A stretch of DNA of 64,000 bases from NCBI RefSeq assembly GCF_964340395.1, contig NC_135558.1, forward strand, positions 9,340,501 through 9,404,500, read 5' to 3'. Numbering within the stretch: the stretch's first letter is position 1; each line of letters begins with the position of its first letter. The position numbers were made by a program, and so were the translations under genes. The notes under the pieces were generated by a model. That model was given only the letters and a program-made list of their open reading frames with translations. It was not told the DNA's origin and made no database searches. Of this stretch, positions 45,491-56,959 are shown piece after piece. Origin of the DNA: Glandiceps talaboti (lineage: Eukaryota > Hemichordata > Enteropneusta > Spengelidae).

Positions 45491-46980
45491 CTTGATCCCC
45501 TCCTCATACTAGAATGGCCCATATACTGTAACAGTTAGAGAGGTTTTTTTAAAAGGACTCTTGCGATGGAAAGATTCCGTGGGTGGCAAGTAAATTAGAA
45601 CGGCGACACAACTTTGCAAAACAGACACAAAATCTGTGCAATTAGAAAGAGAATCAGGTCTACTTAACTTCAAGTTGTAATTAGAACTTACATCCCCAAT
45701 GGCATTAGATGTACATACCTACAGGACAGGTCACAAGGTCTGTATTTCTTGGATGACGTTATAATTGACTTTCAACAGATATTACACTGATACTTGACAA
45801 GCAAACTGTTGACTTTCATCAAGAAAGGGCAAAGCAAGTTTTAGATGCAAATGCGGTTTAAAATTCTACATTCACTTGCTGTAACCCAGGGGTATTATTT
45901 TTAAAAATCAGTTAGACTCCTTTCCGACTCTTCTCCGTTGTTTCAACTGTGCTCTCAATTTCATTAATAGCAGACACTTTTTCAGTTAAAGGGACATTTT
46001 TTACACAAAGAAAGCGTCTGCATATCGTTAATCCATGAAAGGAACTATCCGCTAACACTTTAAATCCATGAATGAAACTGTCCTCAGTTTGTTAATCATT
46101 TCTGTGGCACTGCTCCCAACTACAACGCAACCAGATTTTAATCACTTTGTTACCCCGACTTTACAGCCTTCATAAAAATATTACTCGGTAATAAGTATCC
46201 TTATGTACCTTGTATTGCTAAGAGACATTGCATGCATGATACTGTCATTTCATTTCTGGCAACCATCATGATAAAGCCTAACAGTCAAGTTTCTAAGCTA
46301 GCCTGAAGTACTTCTCCCCTGTATTACGATTCACTAAAGCATAAAACTTACTCAATTTCTCACCAAAATCCTTCCTTTTCAGTTTGATACCCGATATCTC
46401 GTTAAAATTATAGTTTTGCACTCTGCAAGTAATGCACTTTAAGTTACAATTAACATTTATGGCGGCTCCGGGATGTACATGTGATTTCAGTGTAATGGCC
46501 ATTCCTGAGTGACTCTAGGACATGCATCACTACATAAGATATCAGGGTAATGACCATTCCTCAGTGGACGTTAGTATATACAGCCGTGAAAGCAAGTGTG
46601 TGCCGACATAAATCTATCACTTACAAAAGTGAAATGCATGCCAAGTGATCTCAACTCCATTGATTAATAACCATTACAACTCTCTCTTCTGTCCCATTGT
46701 ATAAATCATTTCACTGATTTCTAACATAACATGATAGTCGATGAGAAAGTTAGACCGTAAATACTAAATACCAACCTTGACGATTTTGATTTTAACATCA
46801 CAAGTTAAAAAGCTGTACAGGGATGCAACTGTGTTTTAACACCAGTACTTAATAACTTGGAACAAATGTACAAGTGTGCACTTAACAGATCCTGCTGTCC
46901 ACAAAATTCGCGTTTTATATTTGATATATGCATCAAAGCATTCACCGAATGAACAATCATGACTATCAACTGTGTATGTG
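45491..46980. other. No gene recognised; one unrecognised minus-strand frame
   Basis: Mostly unique. A minus-strand frame at 46293-46502 (69 codons, MAITLKSHVHPGAAINVNCN...) has an ATG in strong Kozak context and possible donors (TTG before GTGAGA; TTGA before GTAAGT). Its start region is duplicated about 60 bp away (GGAATGGYCATTAC), and no family is recognised. Confidence 0.35.
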
Positions 46981-46984
46981 TACA

Positions 46985-47540
<556 letters not shown>

Positions 47541-47542
47541 CA

Positions 47543-47543
47543 A

Positions 47544-47593
<50 letters not shown>

Positions 47594-47598
47594 CGACA

Positions 47599-47630
<32 letters not shown>

Positions 47631-47643
47631 AATGATGATGACA

Positions 47644-47675
<32 letters not shown>

Positions 47676-47712
47676 GATGAGGAGGAGGAGGAGGAGGAGG
47701 AGGAGGAGGAGA
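47543..47712. repeat. (ATG)n / (GAG)n trinucleotide repeat
   Basis: About 130 bp of ATG/ATGACA triplets followed by about 35 bp of GAG. The poly-Met/Arg and poly-His/Pro frames here are by-products. Confidence 0.97.
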
Positions 47713-48018
47713 TGGGAATGATGATAGTTTGTGTATGTGCCTTAATGACGTAGTCATCAAATATTAGTACAACTACAATCTAGAAAAAAAATCTGTCAGA
47801 AAAACATGAAATCTTCCTTTTGACTCTGATTGATAAATATCAAAGTATGTGGTTGTCATGGCAATGACTTAGCATTGATCATGCGTTAGTACATTATCAC
47901 AAAGCAGTGAGAAAGACTCTAAGGAAGGGTTGAATATACCTCTTATTAACTATTCACTTTGATGTACTGTAATATCACAAAACCCCCTGAGAGGTGAGTG
48001 CAAGTGTCACGTATTCAC

Positions 48019-48119
48019 GGTATTTGCACGAGTACTTGCAGTGTTCTCTGCACCCGTATTACATGAGCGTAGCAAGTGAAAGTGCAGCAGAAAACACTGC
48101 AAGCACGAGTGTAAATACC
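48019..48119. repeat. Hairpin repeat R6, copy 1
   Basis: GGTATTTGCACGAGTACTTG, CAGTGTTCTCTGCAC on the left pairs with GTGCAGCAGAAAACACTGCA, AGCACGAGTGTAAATACC on the right around a roughly 28-nt loop. Related hairpins lie at 62570-62685 and 63807-63912. No target duplication found. Confidence 0.75.
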
Positions 48120-48890
48120 CCTGAGTAGCCACACTGAAACTCATATGACATGGGGTTCTGTTATTATTACATACGTTTATCTGAAACAGCAAATTTCCAT
48201 AAAAATCATACAGCGCGATCACGCAATTTCATGTGTAGCAAACTATCATGTCCTCATTTGCATATCATTTGCATGCAGGTATGCTATGCAATAATGTTTT
48301 CAGTATTGCACAGCGGTGAAAATACCACTAGTAATAGTATGCGCACACCAGCACAAGTAATCTCAGGTACATATGCAATAAAAGCCGGTATTTCATTACT
48401 AGATTCTTCATTATTAAAGGTTTGCTTCAGTTTGCCTCTTGTTATTCATGATAACAAAGATTATATTGAACTATATGTACCAGACAGCGGAACTAACATT
48501 AACAAGCTTCCTGTTAGTAAACGTAATGTGTCTGTATAACGTCATGCTGTCAGTGCCAACTCGGTTTATGTGTTGCTTGCTTCGTCGTTGCGACAGACAG
48601 AAGGAGCAATTACTATCAGACAGTCATCCAGGGGTTAGATTTCACTTCATTGAACATACAATCTGTTCAATCAATAGCAAGTCAACGATGTGGAATTATT
48701 TCTTTTCTAGGGGTTTGGGTTTTCAGGGCATATAACAGTTGCTAATTCTTGCTAGGATTTTACTTTTACAGCCAAGCTGTGGACCACTTTTTTTTCATTT
48801 TCTGTAAACATCGTTGCTATAGTTACCCTCATCATACCTGTATGCCTATTTTTTATGGATTTTGTTAAAGACCCATGTCAGATTGGGATT
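48120..48890. other. Unrecognised open frames, no gene called
   Basis: The plus-strand frame 48150-48539 (129 codons) includes KAGISLLDSSLLKVCFSLPL and has mixed composition; 48439-48735 overlaps it in another frame. No motif, no paralog in the window, no trusted splice context. It starts beside the R6 hairpin and may belong to a longer version of that repeat. Confidence 0.2.
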
Positions 48891-48894
48891 TTAA

Positions 48895-49165
48895 TTTGAG
48901 TGAGAAATACTGTAGTTAGGCAGAGATGTAGAAAAAGTTGGCTCAGAACAAAAGTATGATTGGATCTAACCCAAATGGCTCCACAGATACAATAGCACTA
49001 ATGCTAGCACCTGGGATTGAATTATGGGCCTTTAAAGACCAAGTTGGAATAAGATTAAAATTTGGGTGTGACAAACAGTTGTCTGGCTGAGCTGTAGAAA
49101 AACTTGGTCCAGAACAAAACAATTTGTCTATGTTAACCCTACGGCATGACTGATACAGTGATAAG
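48895..49165. repeat. Dispersed repeat R2 fragment, interrupted by a MITE
   Basis: Two related blocks, GCAGAGATGTAGAAAAAGTT (about 48920) and GGCTGAGCTGTAGAAAAACT TGGTCC (about 49085), resemble the inverted blocks at 24136 and 35380 and the block at 10115. The Harbinger-like MITE at 49170 follows directly, and R2/R4-like sequence resumes beyond it. Confidence 0.5.
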
Positions 49166-49169
49166 ATAA

Positions 49170-49551
49170 GGCCTAAAAAAAAATAATGTGTGGTTCCAAT
49201 TACATTCAATTTTAAAATAGGTGGGGAAGGTAGATTTTTTATTTTATTATATAATTTTTTTTCACGTGTGAGTGTGTCTAGTTCAGATTTTCCATTTTTT
49301 TTCCAAATGGTCTCTGTGTTATTTATTTCTTCCTATCAGATGTACAGCCATTACAGATTGGAAGAATAGTTTTATATTGTCTTTTTAAGTTGATGTCAGT
49401 TTCCACACCCACTATTTCTTAATGCGAGACTTCACGATTTTCACGATTTTATTATCATTTTTCTCAAATATGTAAAAAAAAGTTTAGGGTCGGCGTGAAA
49501 AACTAGGTGGGGTTGGGTAACCGTAACCAAACAAATTTTGTTTATTTGGCC
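49170..49551 (+). mobile_element. MITE, PIF/Harbinger-like, full copy 2
   Basis: 382 bp, same orientation as 23390-23787, starting GGCCTAAAAAAAAATAATGT then GTGGTTCC and ending GTAACCAAACAAATTTTGTT plus TATTTGGCC. TAA flanks both ends (49167-49169, 49552-49554), matching the duplication at copy 1. No coding capacity. Confidence 0.82.
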
Positions 49552-49819
49552 TAACACTATTAATCTGAGATGAATCATGGACCTTTCAAGATCCAGTAGG
49601 ATGTACAGTTTTTGCTGTAGTTGTCAAATGAAAAATTAACAACAAACAAAGAATTATTACAGGTACTAAGGACTTTAACCTTCAAATTGGGTCTAATCTT
49701 GAAAGTTGTAATAAAAGGAATTGATTTCGTGAGGATGTTGAAAAATACAAGAGGGGTCAGCAAAACCAATTTTCAGAGTACAACGATTTAACACTCTTTC
49801 TACTTTCTATCTAAGTTCA

Positions 49820-50160
49820 ACAAAACAGGATAAAACCTGCACTGGCTGTATCTAAAGTATTATTTCCTTGATCAGACAATATATTCACTGACGATTGTTA
49901 AAACACCAATAATTAGACATTGTACATGTTAATTAGGGTTAACTTTTATCCATGAGCAGTACAGTAAGAGATTGAAATCGTGACAATTTTAGGGTGTTGA
50001 TGTTTGAGCGTAGACCCAAAAATCAAATTGATTATTTTATTGCGCTATACTATGCATACAGCTACACAAATACATTCACCCACAGATGATTCAGTACTGT
50101 TCAAGGTGTACAATATTATAAGTAAGTCATTATATCTAAGAAAGCAGTTTTAAAAAAATG
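49820..50160 (+). repeat. Dispersed repeat R4, copy 2
   Basis: ACTGGCTGTATCTAAAGTA, CCAATAATTAGACATTGTAC, GTAGACCCAAAAATCAAATT, CCCACAGATGATTCAGTA and ACAATATTATAAGTAAGTCA appear in the same order as at 34920-35290. Confidence 0.72.
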
Positions 50161-50660
50161 TTCAGTTGCAGCTTGTGTAGCTTTTATACACATAAGGACA
50201 TAATTTTTTATCAAACAAATTAAGAAACTACCATTTACCATTTTATGTTTGAGAACTTTAACTATTATTTTGTAAATTTTGTAGTAAGGATGTTAAAGTG
50301 ACAAATCTAAAGTCGTAAGGGAGTGACTTTATCAAATACATCAGATGGCAAAATTCCTAACTGTCTGATACTTAACAGGTTTTTTTTCACACAGCGTGTA
50401 TAATATCTTCTATTTTGAACACGACTGTTTTCTTAAATTTCCAGATGACATTTTTTTCTCTACTGTAATCAAGAATGACATTTAAAATGGAGTGGTTATC
50501 AATATAAATCAATAACATAAAGATCAATGGGACATCTTCAAATACGTGAGTATACTTTATTTAAGTGGAATGGTTCAACTTGAGATGCTATATTATCCTG
50601 TCTACATGTATTATGAGTGTAGTTATGATGATGTAAGTGCATTCAATTGAAATTGCATTT
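50161..50660. other. No gene recognised
   Basis: Unique DNA; nothing seen. Confidence 0.5.
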
Positions 50661-50662
50661 CA

Positions 50663-50666
50663 CAGT

Positions 50667-50707
<41 letters not shown>

Positions 50708-50771
50708 TGTTTGTCTGTCTGCGTGCATGTTTGCATCTGTGTTTGTGTGTGTGTGTATGTGTTTGTGAGCA

Positions 50772-50817
<46 letters not shown>

Positions 50818-50836
50818 AGATCTGTGTGTGTGAGTG
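50663..50836. repeat. (GT)n microsatellite
   Basis: Three GT blocks (about 50666-50707, 50739-50765, 50775-50836) separated by TCTG/TTTG words. It accounts for the Val/Cys and Thr/His frames here. Confidence 0.97.
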
Positions 50837-51117
50837 TATATGTATTTTTCTATACAATTATGACTGCTTTTTTTTGAGCACATCTATACTCAAGTCTCAG
50901 GCATATAAATTATTTTTTTTACACAATTGTGTTCTTTTGTGTGAAATAGCAATGTGAGTGGTGACTGCAAACAGTCAGGTGAACATTAAGCACATATGTT
51001 TCGGGAGACTACTATTAACTAGGAAAAATATTCATTCTCACACGGTCTAATATTGTTTACAATTTTAATGAAAATGAAGTATTTTTAGAATGCTTGGTGA
51101 CAAAAATAAACCGACCC

Positions 51118-51334
51118 CAGGGATGTAGAAAAGGACCAGTAACTGGTAAAATCAACCGGCTATTCTGCAATGTTTTGCCAACTACCTTTTTGGGGATATA
51201 TATTTGAGAATTCCTTTGTTTCAACCAGTATATTTGCATCTGTGGTCAGATTCATGGCTCTCATTTGATTCCTACATATTACTGCCTACTTTTCACATTT
51301 TGACCGACTACTTTTCAAATTACCTACATCCCTG
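51118..51334. mobile_element. Short element with CAGGGATGTA inverted ends, copy 1
   Basis: 217 bp. Starts CAGGGATGTAG and ends CTACATCCCTG, and shares CTATTCTGCAATGTTTT, CCTTTGTTTCAAC(C/T)AGTATA and GTGG(T/G)CAGATTCATGG with 53078-53273. CAGGG ends are typical of hAT elements, but I see no 8-bp duplication, so the class is tentative. The minus-strand frame at 51057-51239 overlaps it and is not a gene. Confidence 0.65.
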
Positions 51335-52244
51335 AAACCCCCTACCTTTTTTATTTAAATAAAATATATTATCTTTATATCTCTTATATTGACTAAGTCA
51401 AAGTTTAGGCAACTAATTTCACAGTGACAGCGATTTCATGCAGAATCGAACGTTAGGTAATAGGGGGTCAAGGCACGAGTAAATATCATATGATCATTAT
51501 AGCCACGCATTATCTATCAAATGGCACAAATCGTATCATTATAAAATTAAAATAATTGACACAGGAAGGTGAATAATTATAAGATCTCTCAGGATAAGGC
51601 AGCTAATTCTTTTTTAAAACTGTCTATGTCTTTGTCATGATCTGCCTGACCTTGAGTTTCTCTTTACTGCAAAAATTGATATACTATCTGATATGTATTT
51701 GGAACCCATCGGGGAAATGCTTGGGGATCTTCATTTTGTATTTTCCTTTCATGATTAAAATGACCTATCTAATATTTTCACAGTGGAGGTCTAATGCTAA
51801 GGAGGATAAGTCTACATCATGTTGCCATAGCTACAATACATCTATTCTAAGGGTGTGCGGTGTATAATAAATCACCACAGTTTTGTTCATTGATATCTGC
51901 CACCCCACCCCCACCCCAACTGAGGTCTGATAAATGATACAACATTAGAAAACCACCCCTCCAAATGAATGGTATTCAACCACCATTTGTCTTATCTTAG
52001 AATTAACCCAACTCATATATACTCAGGCACTTTAACAACCTTATGATAACATGCATATTAAAGTCATTTCCCCATTTATGGCCAAACAAATCTCTTCTTA
52101 TGTCAACAGTGCTCAAACTGAAGTTAGAGCCAGGAGTTGATAGAAGATGTTTAAACTACATGTCAACACAATAATCTGTAAGCTGTGATTACATTGTGTA
52201 CATAACAACATTTGTGGTCCATTATTTCGCTCCAACAAACTTAG
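51335..52244. other. No confident gene; one weak exon-like signal
   Basis: On the plus strand a very good acceptor (ATCTAATATTTTCACAG) ends at 51783. It is followed by a phase-0 open frame (WRSNAKEDKSTSCCHSYNTS...) that stops at 51865-51867, with a weak donor (AGG before GTGTGC) at about 51852. Protein unknown. The rest is unique. Confidence 0.25.
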
Positions 52245-52590
52245 TCTGGATTCCACCGTGGTTTCTAACTAAACCACGTCTAGTCAAAGTCCCTCAATCA
52301 GCACGAAAAGTTGCTCATCCAATCAGTGAACCCCAACTGCTATAACAGTGTAAAAGTAGCATCCTGAGCTGACAAATGTACCATATTTGAACATTACATA
52401 ACTGCCCCAATAAACACTATTAAACTTTATGAGCGACTGTGTTATTGGTTAGAATTTTATGATTGATTAACAAAGACATAATGTGAGTGACTGTGTGGGT
52501 TGCTGTGGATGAATTTTAAATTAGATCTGATGCATCTGAGGAATTCTAGAGTAAATCGTAACGATACTGTATAGCAACTTAGTAGACCAC
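52245..52590 (-). repeat. Dispersed repeat R5, copy 2 (inverted)
   Basis: Contains the reverse complements of all R5 blocks: CTAAACCACGTC, TCCAATCAGTGAACCCCAAC, TAGCATCCTGAGCTGACAAA, ATTACATAACTGCCCC, TTATTGGTTAGAATTTTAT and CGATACTGTATAGC. Confidence 0.8.
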
Positions 52591-52889
52591 ACCAAACCAG
52601 GATATTAAATACTAGTTCTATAGTTACAGCTAATGGGATTTTCTATCCCCAAAATAGAGCTTTTCTTGTGTAATGCATATTTTCATTTTAATTACAAAGT
52701 ACATACAACATTTTTTCACAGTTAGCTAGTTACTGATTATAATAGCTGGTATACATGTACAGTTAATTGCCAGGATATCAGTTTCAAATGAACATGCAAT
52801 TAGAGGGCCTAGATAATGATTTTTTTTAATTAACAAAATCAGTGTACTAATTTGTTTCAAACTCATTATGGTGATCTGTTTTCAAGGTT

Positions 52890-53440
52890 GACATGAGAAA
52901 TGAAGCTTGGGATGGTAAGTTTCATTTCTTAAGACAGAAGATTGGAGAGGAGAGCCAGGTGAGGACAGTTTGATATTTGGGTTTGGGGTGGTAATTAAAT
53001 TCCACTCCTGTATCAGAAGATATGGTTGGCCAGCACAGCCAGGTAAGGGGAAGAGTGACACTAAAGGCTTGGGGTGGCAGGGATGCAAATAACCTGGTGA
53101 AACAACTATTCTGCAATGTTTTACCAGCTACTTTTTCAGGGATTTGTTTTAAAAAACCCTTTGTTTCAACTAGTATATTTTCCATATGTGGGCAGATTCA
53201 TGGGACTCATTGATAGATATTATCGCCTCCTTTTGCATTTGACCACCTGATTTTAAAATTAGCTACATCCCTGGTTAGTAAGTTCCATTTCAGAATCCAG
53301 GACAGACGGTTGAGGAACAGAGCTTGACACAGGGAAAGTGACATTCATTTTGAGTGTGGGAAGTTCCAATCCTGAATTAGGGGGAGAAGGTTGGAGGACA
53401 GAAACCAGAACAGGGACAGGAGAGCACATTTTAGGTAGAA
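52890..53440. repeat. Tandem repeat, about 85-100 bp unit, 4 copies, interrupted
   Basis: Units starting (C/T)TTGGG(A/G)TGGTAAGTT recur at about 52908, 52982, 53068 (continuing after 53273) and about 53355. They share CAGAAGATTGGAGAG/CAGA(C/A)GGTTGAGGA, AGCCAGGTGAGG and AGTGACA(C/T)T. The third unit is split by the element at 53078-53273. Confidence 0.75.
53078..53273. mobile_element. Short element with CAGGGATG inverted ends, copy 2
   Basis: 196 bp from CAGGGATGCAAATAACC to AGCTACATCCCTG, homologous to 51118-51334. It interrupts one unit of a local tandem repeat, whose halves flank it, showing insertion after the tandem array formed. No clear target duplication. Confidence 0.7.
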
Positions 53441-54073
53441 TGTTTCATTTCATGGCCTATGGTTCTAACAGATATCAAATTAGCAAGACTTCTAGCTGTG
53501 ATCATTTTATTAGGGCCAAGAGGTATAATTTTTAATTTTTAGTATCTATTAAATTAACTCAGTTTATTTTTTTTTTAAATGTTTTCTTATTTTTAGGAGG
53601 TTTGGGTTTTTATGTTTTTTGTTTGTTTGTTTGTTTGTTTGTTTGTTTGTGTGTTGCTGTTTTTGTTTGTTTGCTGGAGGGGAAGGTCCCAGATATAACA
53701 TTTTGCTTAAACATGAAAAATTTGCTGGGAATAAAAAACCTACGATGTAACCTACCCAAGCTACTACACAGCTAAATGCATAAATAAATAATAAAAGAAA
53801 TCTGCAGTCATAATAAAAGAATTTTGACATATAAATATAAATATTAATAATTTGCTATATTGAGTTGATGAAAGGATATGCATTCCAACATATGGAATAC
53901 CAATATTGAATATTTTACGAAACATATATAAATATATAACACAATTATAATATATATAGAAAATGTCAATCGTTAAAATTGAAAATAATTGCAGTCTCCA
54001 TGTTTATATTGAATCAGTGTTATATTGCAATCACCAAATACTAGACGTTTGAATGAAAACATTTTGTTATTAA
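53441..54073. other. No gene recognised; (GTTT)n at 53615-53672
   Basis: A (GTTT)n microsatellite of about 45 bp with a variant tail; otherwise very AT-rich. Confidence 0.6.
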
Positions 54074-54821
54074 AGGGGCACAGGCTGAGTTTAGACGGTT
54101 TTTACTTTGGTTAGTAATATAAAATATTTTACATAAAACCATGGCTAAACTAATCAAGTAGTGTTTACAACGATTCATGTAGCCGTGACTTTTTACCAAC
54201 CATCCAACTCATGCATTGTTCATGTAATGACAGGGATTTCCTCAGATTTGTTGATACATACCAACAATTATGTCATCAAATCTTTCATATATTATATCTA
54301 AATACCAGGACTGAGTTATACCAGTATCAAATAATGAATGAGTGTGCTTCAGTAAGTAGAATACAATCCTGGTATCCCAAGGATAAACACTGAAATAGGT
54401 AAATTTGCAATGTCATACACAGGAGCTATACACTGCAACAACTTACCTCTTAATGTCCAAATCATCAAGGAATGTTTTTCGTAACTCACTAAAAGATTTT
54501 CTTCACCTGATATGAATATACTGCAACCCATGTTGATGTAAATGTACATATTTTCATAGATATTTAGTTTTGTTTTCACTGCCCTCTTTATATTTTGTCA
54601 TGTATTTATTATAAATGTTATTTACAGTGTCTAAGGAGACAGACTTGATTAGCAAGTAGCTATTTTCTGGTCTCCTTTTACCTACCTCAAAAATGTATTA
54701 TTTATTTTATCTACAAATGTAAATTTAATAAGTAGGTAATAAAGAAGATATATATATATGTAACACCTCGTAGGCAAAACAAATTGCGTCCGAAAATCAT
54801 CTAAACTCAGCCTGTGCCCCT
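54074..54821. mobile_element. TTAA-flanked non-autonomous DNA transposon
   Basis: 748 bp. The left end AGGGGCACAGGCTGAGTTTA GA and the right end TCTAAACTCAGCCTGTGCCC CT are exact inverted repeats of 22 bp, with further similarity inward. TTAA lies outside both ends (54070-54073, 54822-54825). This is the target and end style of piggyBac/Kolobok-type elements. No transposase domain is seen, but frames with splice-like borders occur on both strands: minus 54349-54579, including NLLVSYEKHSLMIW before a strong donor AGAG-GTAAGT; and plus 54211-54393. Confidence 0.85.
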
Positions 54822-55348
54822 TTAATACATCCCAAAATGAAGTTTTTGTAGACTGAGTTATATTTATTCAATAAATCCTTTGACAACTAGAGAATGAAAA
54901 ATCAAATTTTCTATTATAAATTTGAATTATGAAATATGTAAGATTACGACCTCAAATGAAAATAATTGCAATTTTCTATAGTCATATTTATTCAAAGAAT
55001 ATTTTGACATTTTGAGAGTGAAAAATTAAAATTTTCTATGATAACTTTTGAATAGGAAATTATTGAATGGACACACTTTGTAAAGATAATGATGTCCTAA
55101 TAACGTGTTAATACAAGGTCAAATATTATCAAAGGGTAAATTATGAAGGCGAGGATGACCACAAGAATTGTGAAATAAAAAAAGAGAAGAATTTCTATTC
55201 ATGTGCAATCATAATTGCTTCTTCTGCTACCATCAATGGAGTCACTTGGGTCTTGTTAAGACTACACAAGCTACAATTGACATGGTCTTTCATACTGTTT
55301 TGTTCCACTGTCGGTTCTTACTAGCTTGACGCACTATACTATTCGACC

Positions 55349-55379
55349 CTGAAGAAGACCTCCTGTGTGAGGTTGAAAC
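55349..55379 (+). other. Hammerhead-core-like hairpin
   Basis: CTGAAGA, then a stem ACCTC-CTGTGT-GAGGT, then TGAAAC. CTGANGA - stem - GAAAC is the hammerhead core order. Here one extra A/G precedes the stem and a T precedes GAAAC, so this may be a decayed ribozyme or only a repeat-family hallmark. The flanks (about 55300-55440) are not recognised. Confidence 0.3.
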
Positions 55380-55469
55380 ATTTAAAGTAGTCGAAAGGAT
55401 TTGTCATTTCTTTTACGAAACGCAGATATAATTGACTTTAATACTTATAATGTTTGTACCCCCAGATCA

Positions 55470-55690
55470 ATATAATATGTTGTATATCCAATCAAATTGA
55501 TTTTTAGGTCCACACCCAAAAATCAGCACCCCAATGCAATGTTAATTTCAACTTTTTACTGTACTACATCTCGATACCATAGATCTCTACTTGATGTATA
55601 CAATGTCTAATTAGCAATTTTAGTAAATATAAAGATATTTGTCTCATTGAAAAAGTTATACTCCAGTCACAGTTAGTGCAGCATTAACAA
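55470..55690 (-). repeat. Dispersed repeat R4, copy 3 (inverted, partial)
   Basis: Contains ATTGATTTTTAGGTCCACAC CCAAAAATCA, TACAATGTCTAATTAGC and a terminal ACTCCAGTCACAGTTAG block, the reverse order of R4 at 34920-35290. Confidence 0.65.
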
Positions 55691-55734
55691 TGTTGGATGG
55701 AGTTTTGTAATACAAGTGTTTGACTCTATGATTA

Positions 55735-56225
55735 GAGAGAAACACTAAATAGTTGAAGCACTACAACACTTGCATTGCAAGCTCTATGACACTTGAGTTG
55801 TCGCACTAAAAACTCAAAAGCATTACAACACTTGAGTTAAAAGCACTACAACACTTGCACTGAAAGCACTACAACACTGGCATTGAAAGCATTACAACAC
55901 TTGAGTTGAAAGCATTACAACACTTGAGTTAAAAGCACTACAACACTTGAGTTGAAAGCATTACAACACTTGAGTTGAAAGCATTACAACACTTGAGTTG
56001 AAAGCACTACAACACTTGCATTGAAAGCATTACAACACTTGCACTGAAAGCACTACAACACTTGAGTTAAAAGCCCTACAACACTTGAGTTGAAAGCACT
56101 ACAACACTTGAGTTGAAAGCATTACAACACTTGCATTGAAAGCAATACAACACTTGAGTTAAAAGCAATACAACACTTGAGTTGAAAGGATTACAACACT
56201 TGAGTTGAAAGCATTAAAACACCAG
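55735..56225. repeat. Minisatellite, 22-bp unit, about 21 copies
   Basis: Unit AAGCACTACAACACTTGAGT TG with variants CATTAC/CACTAC and GAGTTG/GAGTTA/CATTGA/CACTGA. Copies are regular at 22 bp. No spacers of independent sequence exist, so this is not a CRISPR array. Confidence 0.96.
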
Positions 56226-56751
56226 TTGTATAAAACAAAGACTTGTAAGCACTCAAACTAAACAAAGTTGTAATCATTCGAACGTAAAATCACCCTTTCA
56301 ATGAACACAACAAACACTGACTCTAACATCTTACATATACCGGTACCTAGTCATATAGATCTGTGTTTAATACATGTATACAAAACACACTGATTCCAAT
56401 GTCCTACACACATGCCTAGCTCTATAAATCTATGTATAAATGAATACAAAAAGTACTAACTCTACTATCCTACATGTGGTTACTTTTACAAATCTGTGTT
56501 GTATTTCAACCCCCATTGATTTTCATATCCATCCACAATTTCACAATGACTGCCTTTGATTTGTCCATCCATCTTCTGTTCGCTTACTTATCAGCCTATT
56601 TTGTCTTTAATGGATCTTTTCACTATCCAACCATAGTCAGTCTTTACATCCATCCATTCTAAATCTCCAGAGTTTACCTGCCGCTTTCTCACTAGGTTCT
56701 CTATCTCAATTTACCCACTTCCCATCTCTCTGATTGTGTATTCTTCTGCAG

Positions 56752-56806
56752 GCGATGGAGCTGCCTATTCATGACATACCATACTGGGAAGTGCAGTGTT
56801 TTGCAG
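56752..56806 (+). CDS. Candidate internal coding exon, protein unknown
   Basis: 55 nt with textbook borders: a long pyrimidine-rich stretch (from about 56640) ending TATTCTTCTGCAG, and TTTGCAG before GTACAA. Two frames are open. The frame entering after 1 nt gives RWSCLFMTYHTGKCSVLQ and leaves in phase 0; its Cys/aromatic spacing loosely recalls PAN/apple-type or similar Cys-rich extracellular modules, which is inference only. The phase-0 frame gives AMELPIHDIPYWEVQCFA; the third frame has a stop. GC is well above the flanks. No partner exon was found upstream or downstream in the window. Confidence 0.4.
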
Positions 56807-56959
56807 GTACAATAAACTGACTTTTGTTGGGTTGACTATGTACAAAACTACATCAGATTCATTACTATTAAAACTTATATCTGTCACCAAGTTTAAAAGG
56901 TTTTGTTCTGCTTGTTTGATACAATTGCTATATACTTTCGACTGAGTATGTAAACCTTA

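Noticed and set aside
48150-48539. 129-codon plus-strand open frame
   Set aside because: It begins at the edge of hairpin repeat R6, matches no family I know, and another frame overlapping it is also open.
55735-56225. Regular 22-bp repeats that could be mistaken for a CRISPR array
   Set aside because: Units are directly adjacent with no unique spacers, and the surrounding DNA is animal-like; it is a minisatellite.
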